From contig QEOQ01000359.1 in the NCBI GenBank assembly GCA_010279815.1, positions 43,440-107,439 of the forward strand: a stretch of 64,000 nucleotides of DNA, given 5' to 3'. Every line of letters starts with the position of its first letter. Within the stretch, counting starts at the first letter, position 1. This DNA is from Brachionus plicatilis. Lineage: Eukaryota; Rotifera; Eurotatoria; Ploima; Brachionidae. The notes beneath the pieces are model-generated. The model did not search any database, was not told the origin of the DNA, and saw only the letters and a list, made by a program, of their open reading frames with translations. Position numbers and translations under genes: made by a program. Shown piece after piece: positions 33,801-43,920 of the stretch.

Positions 33801-36800
33801 TAAATCTAAAATTGATTCCTTTAACACTAGAAGCACCAAGGTGTCGAAATGACTCTTTTTGATTTTTTACTAAGTTATAATTCAATAGTCAGAAAAGATT
33901 AAAACTTGAAATTGTAAAGTCAACATTAAATAAAGTTAAATTTTAAAAATTTTATGTTAACATTTTCACATGATGATTTTTTTTAAATTGACTATATACT
34001 ACTAGAAGCACCAAAAAGGGTCAAATGACTCATACAAATTTGATATAGAAATTTTTTCTCTCTTTTATTTCTTTTCTAATTAAAATTTAAAGAGCGCCTT
34101 TTTTAAAAAGCATTATTTTACTTTTGATCATTAGCTCAGGATCTTAATAGTCGGTTAGGGTTGTAAACAAATGTATTAAACACTTTATCATATATTATTT
34201 TTGAAATACGTTTTAAACAAATTAAGTCTGGTTTTGTTTTTGAAAGAGAGAAAAGTGAAATAAAAAAAGATAACTCAATTAAAGATTTGTATAACACTTA
34301 TGATAAGGAGAATATTTTTATCTTTATGGAAAACCTTCTTCGTATTCTTAAATCTTATTAATTTATTTTAAAATTAATTGACTTCATTTTTTTAAATAAA
34401 TTTTTTCTTATCGATTTTTGACATTTTTTTAAAATCGAATTTAGACAATTTTATTCCCTTTTTTCAATAAATATAATTTCTACTAAAAATGGATTTTATT
34501 TTCATATGACTATTCTATAAAAAAAAAAAATTTCGATGAAAAAACAGTTTTTTTTCTATATGTCAATTCTATGAAAAAAATTTCTATATAAAGAACCAAG
34601 CCTAACGGAACATTTGTAAAAAATGTGAAAAATAATTTTTGTAGGAATCTTTTTTTTTTATTACATGATTTAAATTTGATATCAATTTTATTCTCTTTTT
34701 TGTAACTAAATTTTAAATTTTAACAAATGAACTCGAATATTTTTTTTATCATTCTTTCGATACCAAAAGGGTTTAAACGAAGGTAATAGCCATTCGGACA
34801 AACCCAAACCCAAAATTATATTTTTAATAAAAATAAATAAAATTGATATATGATTGAATAAAATTGATATATGATTAATTTAATAGCCTTAAAACATCTT
34901 TAATTTTAAAAAGAGTCATTTGACCCCGTTTGGTGCTTCTAGTGTTAAGGATTTGTTTAGGTGTTCTAATGTTTTGGGGTTCAGGCCCCATTACATTTTT
35001 AATCATCCACCTTTCGACCTAATCTAAGTTTTGAGTTAAGCGCAATGCCTAAGAATTTAGCTTTTTCCTTATCATTTAAATTGTTGCCGTAAATTTTAAT
35101 GACTAAATTTATTTTAATTTTCCAATGATGATTTAACAAGACATTTTATTTTCCATTTGAAAAGCTACTGTTCAACTATTTTAGCTATTTATTAATCATA
35201 TTTTCAAGATTTCCTTCCTTATTGAAAATAAAAAAGGAGCTTTTTCATCTGCAAAAAGGAGATAGTATTGACATAAAAAATTTAAATATTATTTAACTCA
35301 CTAGTTTCTAGATAAATTAAGATAAATATAAAAAAAAAAACTTAACTTTAAAAATTCTAAAAATATAATCATTTTTCTATTTTTATTATTATCATCGCCG
35401 AGCCTGGCGTAATTTTGAAATAAATAAATAAAATTTATCTCATATATTTTTTATAAATTAAGAACAGAGATGTCTTTTGCCCGGCGTAATAAACAATAAT
35501 TGTTCCTACCCAGGTATTTTCTAATTACTAGTCCTCTATTTTGTTCGCTTTAGCTTAAATTTAAGTAAAATGTGAATGTAAGCAACCATTCGGTGGTAAC
35601 GATTGCAGCCAAGATTTAACAAATATCCCAGAATTTACAATTAGTCCACAGTTTTGTGATCTAAGAACAGAAAATTGCACTCTTTTTAATGGATTTGGCT
35701 ATCCATTTTCAACAAGAGATCCAATATATGTCAAACTTGAATACATTGAAGTATGTTTTCAGAATTAATTAAAAGTCACAAGTCTCAAGTCAAGTCCAAG
35801 CCCGAATTTGCACTTTAATTTTTTAATTTTAGTGACTTGGACTTGACTTAAGACTTGTGGCTTTTAATTAATTCTGTATTTTCTGAATATTTGAAAATTA
35901 AATTTTAAGTACGACATTTACAATAATGAACATTTGTTAACAGAAACTTCAGTGGCCGATACAGTCACTGACAATAATATTTTGATACGAATTAATTCAA
36001 TCAGCAGTCTAAATTTATACAAAAATATTCATTTGATTGAAACTGATTTTATTTCGAGAGATAGTTTAGCCTACCTTCGTATTTACATAAGCTATTCTAA
36101 TTCGAGCTTCGTTAAATGGGCAAATGTGACTTTGTATGATTCAAAATGTCGCACTGAAGATCAAGAAAGTGGTCAACTAGTCTTTTGGAATGATAGATGC
36201 GATATTGAAGGTGTTTGCTACATTAGAAATCAAACAAGTCAATCAAATCCAAATTTGATTTGTGATCCAGACCAATCAATCCATTCTTGGACTTTGATAC
36301 CAACACCTGATCCTTTGTGTAATGGAAAAAATGCGTGGACGCAATGGTTTAATTTTGATTCACCAGGCACAGATGGAGGAGACTTTGAATTGTATCGCGA
36401 CTATCAATATGGCTGCAAGTATCCAAGTCTTGTCCAAGCGAGATCAGTTGAAGGGACAGAGGCCAATCAAACTGGACAAGTAAATTGGCTTGTGCCATTG
36501 TATGGATTTTTTTGCTTTAATAGAGAAAATGAAAATGGATGTGTTGACTATGAAATAAGACAATGCTGTGATCTTACAGAACTGTACAATATTTCAACAG
36601 CAAGTTCTAGTACAAAAAATTTGGAAACTTCAACGACATCAAATTTTGTGTCATCTAGTACATCAAAATCAAGCACATCAACGACCCAAAATATGTAAGA
36701 AAATTTTTATAATATTTATTTGTTTTGCTTTCCACGCAAACAAATCCATTTTAATAACCAAAAAGCCAGAAAAGCCGAATTATTTTTGTGTTAGTCATGC

Positions 36801-38531
36801 AAGTAGAGAATCAAAGTTTTAAAATATACTGTGGAAGAATAAATGTTTAAAATATCTCTGCAGTACCGGACACATGTTTATAACACTTCCATTTTAAAAA
36901 AAGAGGAAGTGGTTTCGAAATGGAATAATTGGTGAATTGAGGTTTCGTAAATTCAAATTATAAGATCAAAACGATCATTTGAAATTTTAAAACTTAATTA
37001 ATCCGAAGATTTTGATTATATTTTAGAAATAAATACTAAAGATTACATTATTAGACATGTTATGTCTAAATATGGTTCATTGTCAAATTAGCAGGATAGA
37101 AAAGAGACAAATTATTAAAAATTTCTTTTTAGTCCAAGTACAACAAAAAAATTGGAAACTACAACGACATCAAACTTTGTGTCATCTAGTACATCAAAAT
37201 CAAGCACATCAACGACCCAAAATATGTAAGAAAATTTTTATAATATTTATTTGTTTTGCTTTCCACGCAGACAAAACCGTTTAACCATCGATTTAAGGGT
37301 TACTGGTTTCGACTGGTAAATAATTGGCAAATTGAAGTTTCAGAGATTCAAATTTATAACTTGTATATTCATTCACTCAATCATTCAAACTAAAATAGTT
37401 TTATTTTTTCACTTTAAAAAATTCAAATTTTATAAAATTAAATTTTTTATCTTTAAAAGTTTTTATTAAAATAAATTAAAAAATTTTAGCTTATTAAAGT
37501 TAAAAAAAGGGATATTTTAAAAATTTATATATAAAAATAAACTTGACATTACATGTCAAGTAATTGCTTAGGAAAAAAAATTTAAATTTTGTATTTTCAT
37601 ATTTTGATCTTGATCTCATACTTCAAATTGCCAAAAAATTGCGTTCTAGAAGATCCGTTCCTTTTATCTACTAGAATAGAAAAGGGAAAAATTAATAATT
37701 TCTTTTTAGTCCAAGTACAACAAAAAAATTGGAAACTACAACGACATCAAACTTTGCGTCATCTAGTACATCAAAATCAAGCACATCAACTACCCAAAAT
37801 ATGTAAGAAAATTTTTATAATATTTATTTGTTTTGCTTTCCATGCAAACAAATCCATGTTTATAACACTTCCATTTTAAAAAAAGAGGAAGTGGTTTCGA
37901 AATGGAATAATTGGTGAATTGAGGTTTCGTAAATTCAAATTATAAGATCAAAACGATCATTTGAAATTTTAAAACTTAATTAATCCGAAGATTTTGATTA
38001 TATTTTAGAAATAAATACTAAAGATTACATTATTAGACATGTTATGTCTAAATATGGTTCATTGTCAAATTAGCAGGATAGAAAAGAGACAAATTATTAA
38101 AAATTTCTTTTTAGTCCAAGTACAACAAAAAAATTGGAAACTACAACGACATCAAACTTTGTGTCATCTAGTACATCAAAATCAAGCACATCAACGACCC
38201 AATATATGTAAGTAAAATTACAAAATACTTACAAGCACAACTTTTTTTTTCTGACTTTTGAAAATTATCTTTTTCTTTTCATTTTTCTGTCCATTTTGTT
38301 ATTTTCTAATTTTTTTAATTTTTAAATAGAAGCACAAAACCAGCAGAAAACTTGTGTTACAACAAAGACGGATATTATCCAGACATCAAAAGTGGGTGTA
38401 AAAAGTTTTATCGATGTGTTTTTTCTGGAACTGAAAAACAGCAAATTCTTTATTTTGATTGTCCAACGGGAACGCTTTTTGATAAAGTTTATGGAATTTG
38501 CAATTTTGAAAATATGGTTAAATGTGATTAA
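30804..38531 (+). CDS. Secreted mucin-like protein: vWD, EGF-like, WxxW, Ser/Thr-rich, chitin-binding type 2
   Basis: Exons: 30804-30857, 30917-30969, 31026-31398, 31468-31700, 31755-31937, 31992-32094, 32144-32272, 32332-32485, 35566-35750, 35910-36694, 37133-37225, 37710-37802, 38115-38207, 38330-38531. All junctions are GT-AG and in phase; 2733 nt, 910 aa (exon 8 could start at 32308, adding 8 residues). A signal peptide opens the protein (MKFILVLAIGINLIEYL). Residues about 24-237 form a von Willebrand D domain (TFDQMQYEFQYSGDHF; LCGRWDGKQDTD at 201-212). A Cys-rich C8-like part follows, then an EGF-like module (CPNGCSGNGVCKF / CECKQPFGGNDC, about 414-443), a Mucin-2 WxxW domain (from W632: WTQWFNFDSPGTDGGDFE), a Ser/Thr tract, and a six-cysteine peritrophin-type chitin-binding domain (853-909, CKKFYRC, FDCPTGTLFD). 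It probably cross-links a chitin-containing lining or mucus. Confidence 0.9.
32870..33010 (+). repeat. LINE 3' UTR-like repeat, copy 2 (mucin intron 8)
   Basis: ATGCTCTATAAATTGTAGCA and CTAACACATCCTTTGCACC parallel 9730-9780. A third, oppositely oriented copy (TGCTACAATTTACAGAACAT) is at about 33247-33275. Confidence 0.45.
33281..33437 (-). mobile_element. LINE C-terminal fragment, first of two identical copies
   Basis: The minus strand encodes LENSFLTNRIAQDWNNLTDE then IKNAESVSS, the usual 'FF-NR---WN-LP--V--A-S' end of CR1/Jockey ORF2. The 157-bp block is repeated without visible change at 33657-33813. Confidence 0.7.
33657..33813 (-). mobile_element. LINE C-terminal fragment, second identical copy
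   Basis: Direct repeat of 33281-33437, offset 376 bp. It ends 7 bp before the TTAA that starts the piggyBac-like element. Confidence 0.7.
33825..34944. mobile_element. piggyBac-like non-autonomous element in mucin intron 8
   Basis: Left end CACTAGAAGCACCAAGGTGT and right end CGTTTGGTGCTTCTAGTG are inverted repeats, flanked on both sides by TTAA (33821-33824 and 34945-34948), the target site of piggyBac. The GTCATTTGAC-type subterminal motif follows on both sides. A second copy of the left terminus (ACTAGAAGCACCAAAAAGGG) lies at 34001 in the same direction, giving a doubled 5' end. Only short coding-like pieces remain inside (about 34220-34360). A LINE 3' tail is nested at 34764-34830. Confidence 0.8.
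34764..34880 (+). mobile_element. LINE 3' tail nested in the piggyBac-like element
   Basis: GGGTTTAAACGAAGGTAATA then GCCATTCGGACAAACCC parallels the 3' UTR of the LINE at 16025-16912, and likewise ends in an A-rich tail. It is followed by a doubled AAAATTGATATATGATT. Confidence 0.55.
35765..35878. repeat. Small hairpin MITE in mucin intron 9
   Basis: Arms AATTAATTAAAAGTCACAAG and CTTGTGGCTTTTAATTAATT are inverted repeats with a shared TCAAGTCAAGTCC / GGACTTGACTT core. Confidence 0.6.
36855..37130 (+). repeat. MITE M1-type block in mucin intron 10
   Basis: Contains TAAGATCAAAACGATCATTT and the palindrome TTAGACATGTTATGTCTAA; near-identical to 37856-38113 and, inverted, similar to 21690-21850. 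Confidence 0.65.
37310..37640 (+). repeat. MITE M1-type block in mucin intron 11
   Basis: Contains CTTGACATTACATGTCAAG and TTTTGATCTTGATCTCATAC; matches the reverse complement of 21340-21660 in the aminopeptidase intron. Confidence 0.6.
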
Positions 38532-38575
38532 AATTTAATATAATCATTTAATCAAAATTAAAACTTTTTTTTTCG

Positions 38576-38581
38576 AATAAA
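38576..38581 (+). terminator. Poly(A) signal of the mucin-like gene
   Basis: AATAAA about 45 bp after the TAA stop, followed by two further AATAAA-like motifs. Confidence 0.5.
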
Positions 38582-38828
38582 AATAAACGCAAATAAAACT
38601 TCTAAATTAATTTCCTAAACATAAAAACGACAAATAAATTTTTAAGATTCTTTCGAGATTCTTTAAAGGTTTCCAAAGTTTTTTTTTTAAATTCTCAAAA
38701 AATCTAAGGGTTCTTCAAAAATTCTTAAAAGAAAACTAGTGAACAGTTTTTAAATATATTCTACAAAATGACTTAAAATAATCAGAAATTATTATTATAA
38801 TTTAATATTTTTATAAAAAGTCTTTAAA

Positions 38829-40008
38829 ATTGAAACTGGTGTAAAACAAGGAGCTATTTTATCTTCTTTTCTTTTCAACATATATATTGATGATCTTATA
38901 ATAGAATGCCTTAACAATGAGCTTGGAGCTCTTTATAAAAATCTTAATGTTATCATTGTCTACGCAGATGATATAATCTTAATAAGCCCAGTTGACTCCC
39001 ATCTACAAATGCTTTTGGATATTTGTGGATCTTATGGGAATAAATGGAGAATAAAATTTAACCCTAATAAAACAAAAGTTGTTAACTTTGGTATTCAATT
39101 ATTTAAGTCGGTATTTCACCTTAATGGATCCGAACTTAAAGAAGCAAATCAGTTAGAATACTTAGGATTCATTATAGATTCTAATCTTGACCTTAACACA
39201 CAGGCAGTTATAAATTTTAAAAAAGTTTTGGAATTTCATATCTTCTGCCTAAAAATAGTCCTACCTCTTCACCTAAATTCAAATCATTTATATACAAAAC
39301 ATTTTGCTTATCTAAATTCACATATGGTCTTGAGGCTCTTACTCTTAATTCGACCACAAAGGATTCAATAAATAAATTACAAAACAACTTAATTAGACAA
39401 ATGTTTGGTTTAAAAGCCTACTGTCACATGTCACGAGTCTTAAAAGTACTAAAATTATTCAACTTTGATGAACTTTATCTATTTTCAAAACTAACTTTTA
39501 TTGATACAATTAAATATAATTATCTATCATCACAATTTTTAAAATATATGCTAAGTGACCCCCCTCTAATAAATCTTTTTCCTCCGACTTAGTACTTATT
39601 TCCAAGTACTTTAAAATTGAAACCTCAAAAATTTCAGTAAATATAAACCAACTTAAAGAAAATCTTAAGATTAATCTGATTTCTAATGATGGTATATCTG
39701 ATTCAATTTGGTTATGTCTTTGCAATTTAAAATTAAAACATTACAGAACTCTCCTAAATGAGCTAATTCAAAATAAAAGAAATTCATGAATTTTGGTCCA
39801 AATTATCTTGCTTTCTAACTTTCATGCCTTTTTCTATTTTCGAACTAATGTTCCTTTTTTATTTTTGTAATTTTATTTTTAGGTAATAATTTTTCATTTT
39901 TTAAAAAAACACAAAAACACAAATAAAAAAAAAAAAAAAAATTTTATCTTTATTTTCTTTTACTTCTCCTTAAAGGAGGTTAATTCAATTCAATAAATAA
40001 ATAAATAA
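38829..40008 (+). mobile_element. 5'-truncated LINE with 16-bp target-site duplication
   Basis: The reverse transcriptase fragment starts at the 5' junction: KQGAILSSFLFNIYIDDLII then IIVYADDIILISPVDS (catalytic YADD at about 38960-38972), FNPNKTKVVNFG and LEYLGFIID; later frames are shifted. ATAAAAAGTCTTTAAA occurs exactly at 38813-38828 and 40009-40024 as the target duplication. The element ends in an (AAAT)n-type tail. The RT is the 'KQGA--S--LFN-YIDDL ... YADD' type of non-LTR elements. Confidence 0.85.
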
Positions 40009-40509
40009 ATAAAAAGTCTTTAAATATGATAGTGATGAAATCTAATATGCGTATTCGAGTTGATATTTGAAAAGGTAACCTTTTCAATGAAAATTAGCTT
40101 CCAATATAATTTTTGAATAGAAATAAATTTGAAAAATCTACTTGCCCAGTCAAACATTTTATAGAGATTTTTTGTAGTTCCTTTTCAGATTCTTAAGTGA
40201 ATAAATTATTAAGGAATATGTTGAGATATTCAAGTTTGTTCATAACTAAATTTAAAAAATACTTTTCAATTTTTTAATGGTGGTTTTTTAATTGTTTAAT
40301 TGGAGTAAGAATCTTCGCCATGTTATAAGATTTGTATACGAGGTTTGGAGGAGTTTCTGTGTTTTATAGTCGAATTATTCAAAATTTATCTATTGCTTAG
40401 TAGTTAATTAATTAAAAAAGTGCGAATTTAATTTGATTAATTTTTTGAGAAATTTTTATTAAAAGCGCACAATATAAGGGTAATATAAATGAAATAGATG
40501 TTAGGATAT

Positions 40510-41330
40510 ATTTTTGTTAGGTGATAAATATTTTTTTTAATGTATTATTTAGTTCATAAAAAGCAGATAAAAAAAATAAAAGTGTAAAAATATTTTTTGC
40601 AGAATATATTTATTTTTTTAGAAGAGACAATTAATAAAAAAAAATACAAAAATAAAATACAATCAAAGTAATTAACACTGATTCTCGTACTCTTTTTGAC
40701 AATTGCTCGTTTTCATTGCTTGATTTTTTTGATCTTCCGCGTTTACGTTTCTCAGAAACTTGAATTATTTTTGAATTGATCTTGAACTGCTACTGAACTT
40801 GAAGCCAAAACAAGTTGATTTTGATTAGAAACATTTACGATTGAATAATTTACAAATTGAATCGTACTTGCTACCTCTTGTAGAACTTGGTGTTGATTTA
40901 GATTGTCTATCTGCCTGTTATTGAATTTCCTTTTTTGCCCATCTATTTCCGTCGATCTGACAACCTTCATTTGATTCAAAAAATTCAGCAAAGTTGGAAT
41001 AAGTGGCGTATTCGTCGTAGACTGTGTTTGAACCATGTTTCGGTTGAACTTGCTCTATCTCTTTAACATCATTATCAGTATTATCAAGTTGATTTTCTTG
41101 ATTATTGTCCGATAGAAGAACAGAAGTTGAAGAGGCTTTAGACATTTTTTTCAAAGATTCAGATTTTAAAGACAGATTCAAAGTTAAATTTTATTTTTTT
41201 TTCAAAGTTTAATTTCAATTTTGGTTTATTTTTATCTCCTACAAAAATAATTTATCCACTTATTTTTTTATCTACTTTTTATGAAATAAATTATACACTA
41301 AAAAAAATATTTATCTCCTAACGAAAAACT
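40510..41330. mobile_element. Internally deleted TIR element with MULE-like coding remains
   Basis: Left GTTAGGTGATAAATATTTTT (40515) and right, on the minus strand, GTTAGGAGATAAATATTTTT (ending at about 41323) start inverted repeats of about 85 bp that also share TTCATAAAAAG(C/T)AGATAA. No clear target duplication. A 40-bp direct repeat (ATGTTATAAGATT...GGAGGAGTTT) flanks the region at 40319-40356 and 41593-41628. Confidence 0.55.
40640..41181 (-). pseudogene. Coding remains with AT-hook-like end in the TIR element
   Basis: One minus frame (41181-40918) has an Asp/Asn/Gln-rich start and TYSNFAEFFESNEGCQIDGN then RWAKKEIQ; an overlapping frame (41036-40752) continues with QRKFNNRQIDNLNQHQVLQE; a third frame ends with SEKRKRGRSKKSSNENEQ. 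The 'F-EFF--N-G-----RW-KKEIQ' start resembles N-termini of MULE-type transposases and the KRGRSKK end resembles the AT-hook end of the protein at 27541-27946. The catalytic middle is missing. Confidence 0.35.
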
Positions 41331-41639
41331 AAGCCATTGATATTAAAGCTATTGAGTAAACTAAAAGAAACGTTCTTAGAACAAGCTCAATAGTTTCTTT
41401 CCACCTCTCAAATAGTCAATTGTTTGCCAAAAATATTCCAGATACTATTCAAGAAAGATGCAAAAAACTTGCCTAATCCAAATGGTACCCTTTAAAGTTC
41501 TTCTATCAAGTAATTGTCCATATTCTATCAACCATTAATTTAAGGCTTAATTACTCCATCCTCTCGTAACCTCAAATTTATTTGAAATATTCATGTTATA
41601 AGATTGTATACGAAGTTGGGAGGAGTTTAAATTTTGCAC

Positions 41640-42520
41640 GTGAAATAATCTAAGTAGACATTTAAAAAAAGGCGCCCTACTTTGAATGTTGATAATTTTA
41701 AATTTAAGGGCCAAGAAGCAGTCTTATTAATTTTTAGAAAATTTTTTTTAATAAATTTTAAGTCCATTTAATAAATTTTTTTCATTTAATTAAAAAATTT
41801 AATATCCAATTCATCACCAAAATTTAAATATTTATTTGAGTCCAAAAATTATCAAGTCCCCTAAAATTATATTGACTTCCATTCAATTTATTTATTTAAT
41901 GATTAAGGGTATACATACCAGATCTTGAGGTTTCAATTACTCCAGGATGTGTTTTGTCTTCGGAATTTAAATTTAGTGGTACCCTTTAAGCAAAAAAGGA
42001 ACTAGGACATTCAAATTCCAATAAATTTACAATAATTTTAAAGAATAATAAATAAAATAAATTTTAGGTATTTTGTTTTAAAATTTAATTTTATATTAAT
42101 TTTCAACTATCATTTATGTACATGTATTTTCATTTTTTTTATTTATTATTAGGAAAAATATTGTTGTGAATTAAATTGAATTAAATTAAATTCGTATTCA
42201 TTATTTTTTAAATTGTACAAAATAACAAAATTTCCGTGAAATCTTTGCCGGAATTTTTATCGGAACTCTGCTAAAAAGTGGAAGCTTTTCGTAAATTTTT
42301 AAAAAGTACCAAAAACATGGAATTTCTGCTTTTTAGTATCCTATCCCTATTTTACTGAATTTCGATAAAAAATTTACCGAAAGCGACTCTTCCTTTTGCA
42401 ACAAGCTCTATAAAATTGAAAAAAAAATTCAGTCTGTCGACGGTTTGGTCGAATTTTAAGGACGGACGGCACCAGTCGTCATTTTGAGCGGTTGACGGAC
42501 GGTCGGTCGGTGAGCGTTAC
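41640..42520. other. AT-rich stretch between elements
   Basis: No gene. A GC-richer patch 42430-42530 with repeated GACGGACGG / GGTCGGTCGG adjoins the Tigger-like relic and may be one of its ends. Confidence 0.3.
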
Positions 42521-42529
42521 GTTTCTATT

Positions 42530-42910
42530 AGAACCGCTGTAGATGATTTTATGAAAACTCCTTTTCTAAAACATGCTGATTTTGTAGATAATTATATGCT
42601 GTCCCAAGCTGTTTTTAATATACAAATTGCATCCAAAACATCGATTTGTTTTAAAGTCGAACTGTATTCGATTGATTCGATTTTCTCTTGCATTATTAGG
42701 CATTTCTATTTCATTTTGAATGATACAATAACACCTTGATCCATTGGCTGCAGTGCTGAAATCATTTTTACTGGAAAGAATTCTATTTTAGCATTAAAAA
42801 GCTCTTTTTGTTTGTGAACACTAAGATAGTGGGCGAAAATAAGTATTTTACGATTTTCTGACTTGAATTAATAGTTGATTTTGATTAACCATTCATCGAA
42901 TATCTTTGTA
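42530..42910 (-). pseudogene. Tigger/jerky-like (pogo) transposase remnant
   Basis: Minus-strand frame: KIFDEWLIKINY-stop-FKSE, NRKILIFAHYLSVH, IEFFPVKMISALQPMDQGVI, FKMK-stop-KCLIM, LDAICILKTAWDSI-stop and CFRKGVF. This is the conserved C-terminal half of DDE transposases of the Tigger/jerky group (RKILLF-D---AH, FLP--TS-LQPMDQGII--FK--YR, L-DAI--L--AW, CF-KAGF). Three in-frame stops, and the D of 'DN--AH' is replaced, so it is dead. Confidence 0.75.
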
Positions 42911-43108
42911 TCATTAGCAGTTGTATACAAGAATAATTTCAATTACAATCAACAAGAATAGTTATCAGCAAATGATCCTATTGTTAGCAATTTAAAAAGC
43001 TATTTGCTTTTTTAAAAATTATTAATTCTTAGATTTTTTTCTTCTTATTCAATTTTAAGTTTACATTTCGGCATTTTTTGCAATTCCGACAAATTATTCC
43101 ACAAATAT

Positions 43109-43257
43109 TTTATAAGTGACTAAATAGCGGAAAATCCGCGTTTCGGGTATTTATATTGCGGAATAATTTGTCGGATTATTTTTCGGATTATTTGTCGGAT
43201 TATTTTATAAGTGACTAAATAGTGGAAAATCCGCGTTTCGGGTATTTATATTGCGGA
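43109..43257 (+). repeat. Direct repeat of about 55 bp, two copies
   Basis: TTTTATAAGTGACTAAATAG then CCGCGTTTCGGGTATTTATA occurs at 43109 and 43202, with GATTATTT(G/T)TCG units between. It looks like a piece of a larger repeat with CCGCGTTT motifs (another at 43320). Confidence 0.7.
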
Positions 43258-43697
43258 TTTTTTTTTAAAGATATAAAAATAGTTGCGGAATTCTGCCAAA
43301 ATATTTCCACTTTTCGCATTCCGCGTTTTAGGCATAGCCTTTGTATACATCCATGTTATTGAATTTAATATTGAATAAACTGGAAGGTTTTTTGGTAATA
43401 TATTTGAAACACCGCGGGTTTTTTTAGTTCCTTTCTATTTTAATTATTTTTATTATTTTTCCTAATTATTTTTTACTTTTTCAGATAAGAATTCAGGTTT
43501 TTAACTTCATTCATTATAATATGATATTCATTATAAGGCGATTCGTTATAGCACGAGTGCACTGTAAAGGAAAATTTGTGTATATTGACAACAATGTTCC
43601 CATATTTTATTACAAGAACACCCGAGTAAGTCGAAATGTGAAAGGGATTTGGGTATTTAAATACAGAGTGATTTAAAATTGGGCACACAAGTCAAAA

Positions 43698-43920
43698 ATG
43701 AAACAGGAAAGGAAAAGGAAAGTATTAAAGTGTCCTTGCAGCGAGACTATCAAATTATTGTATTGTTCAATGGTTAGACCGCATCTGGAGTATGCTGTCA
43801 GTGCATGGTCTCCATTTTTAGAAAAAGACATAAAAGAACTTGAGAGAGTTAAACGAAGAGCAACAGAGTTGATTCCAGAAGTGCGTGATTTAGATTATCA
43901 GCAACGCTTGTAAAAGCTAG
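43698..43920 (+). mobile_element. LINE ORF2 C-terminal fragment
   Basis: ETIKLLYCSMVRPHLEYAVS, AWSPFLEKDIKELERVKRRA and DYQQRL match the 'L-LY-S-VRPHLEYA---W-P' through 'RRATK-IP' region behind the RT in CR1/Jockey elements. It ends exactly where the TIR element at 43921 begins, so that element probably inserted into this copy, although no LINE sequence was recognised on its far side. Confidence 0.8.

Larger units (their letters stand above)
36590..38207 (+). repeat. Tandemly duplicated 93-bp Ser/Thr exon with intron sequence
   Basis: The end of exon 10 (from about 36604) and exons 11, 12 and 13 all encode the same 31-residue Ser/Thr unit (STSKSSTSTTQN core) and end CAAAATAT or CAATATAT before GTAAG. 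Exons 11-13 are each exactly 93 bp and phase 2-2, so any number can be included or skipped without changing frame. About 55 bp of downstream intron (AAAATTTTTATAATATTTAT...) is copied with exons 10, 11 and 12. Introns 10 and 12 share a block (36855-37148 and 37856-38130) about 981 bp apart. Confidence 0.85.
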
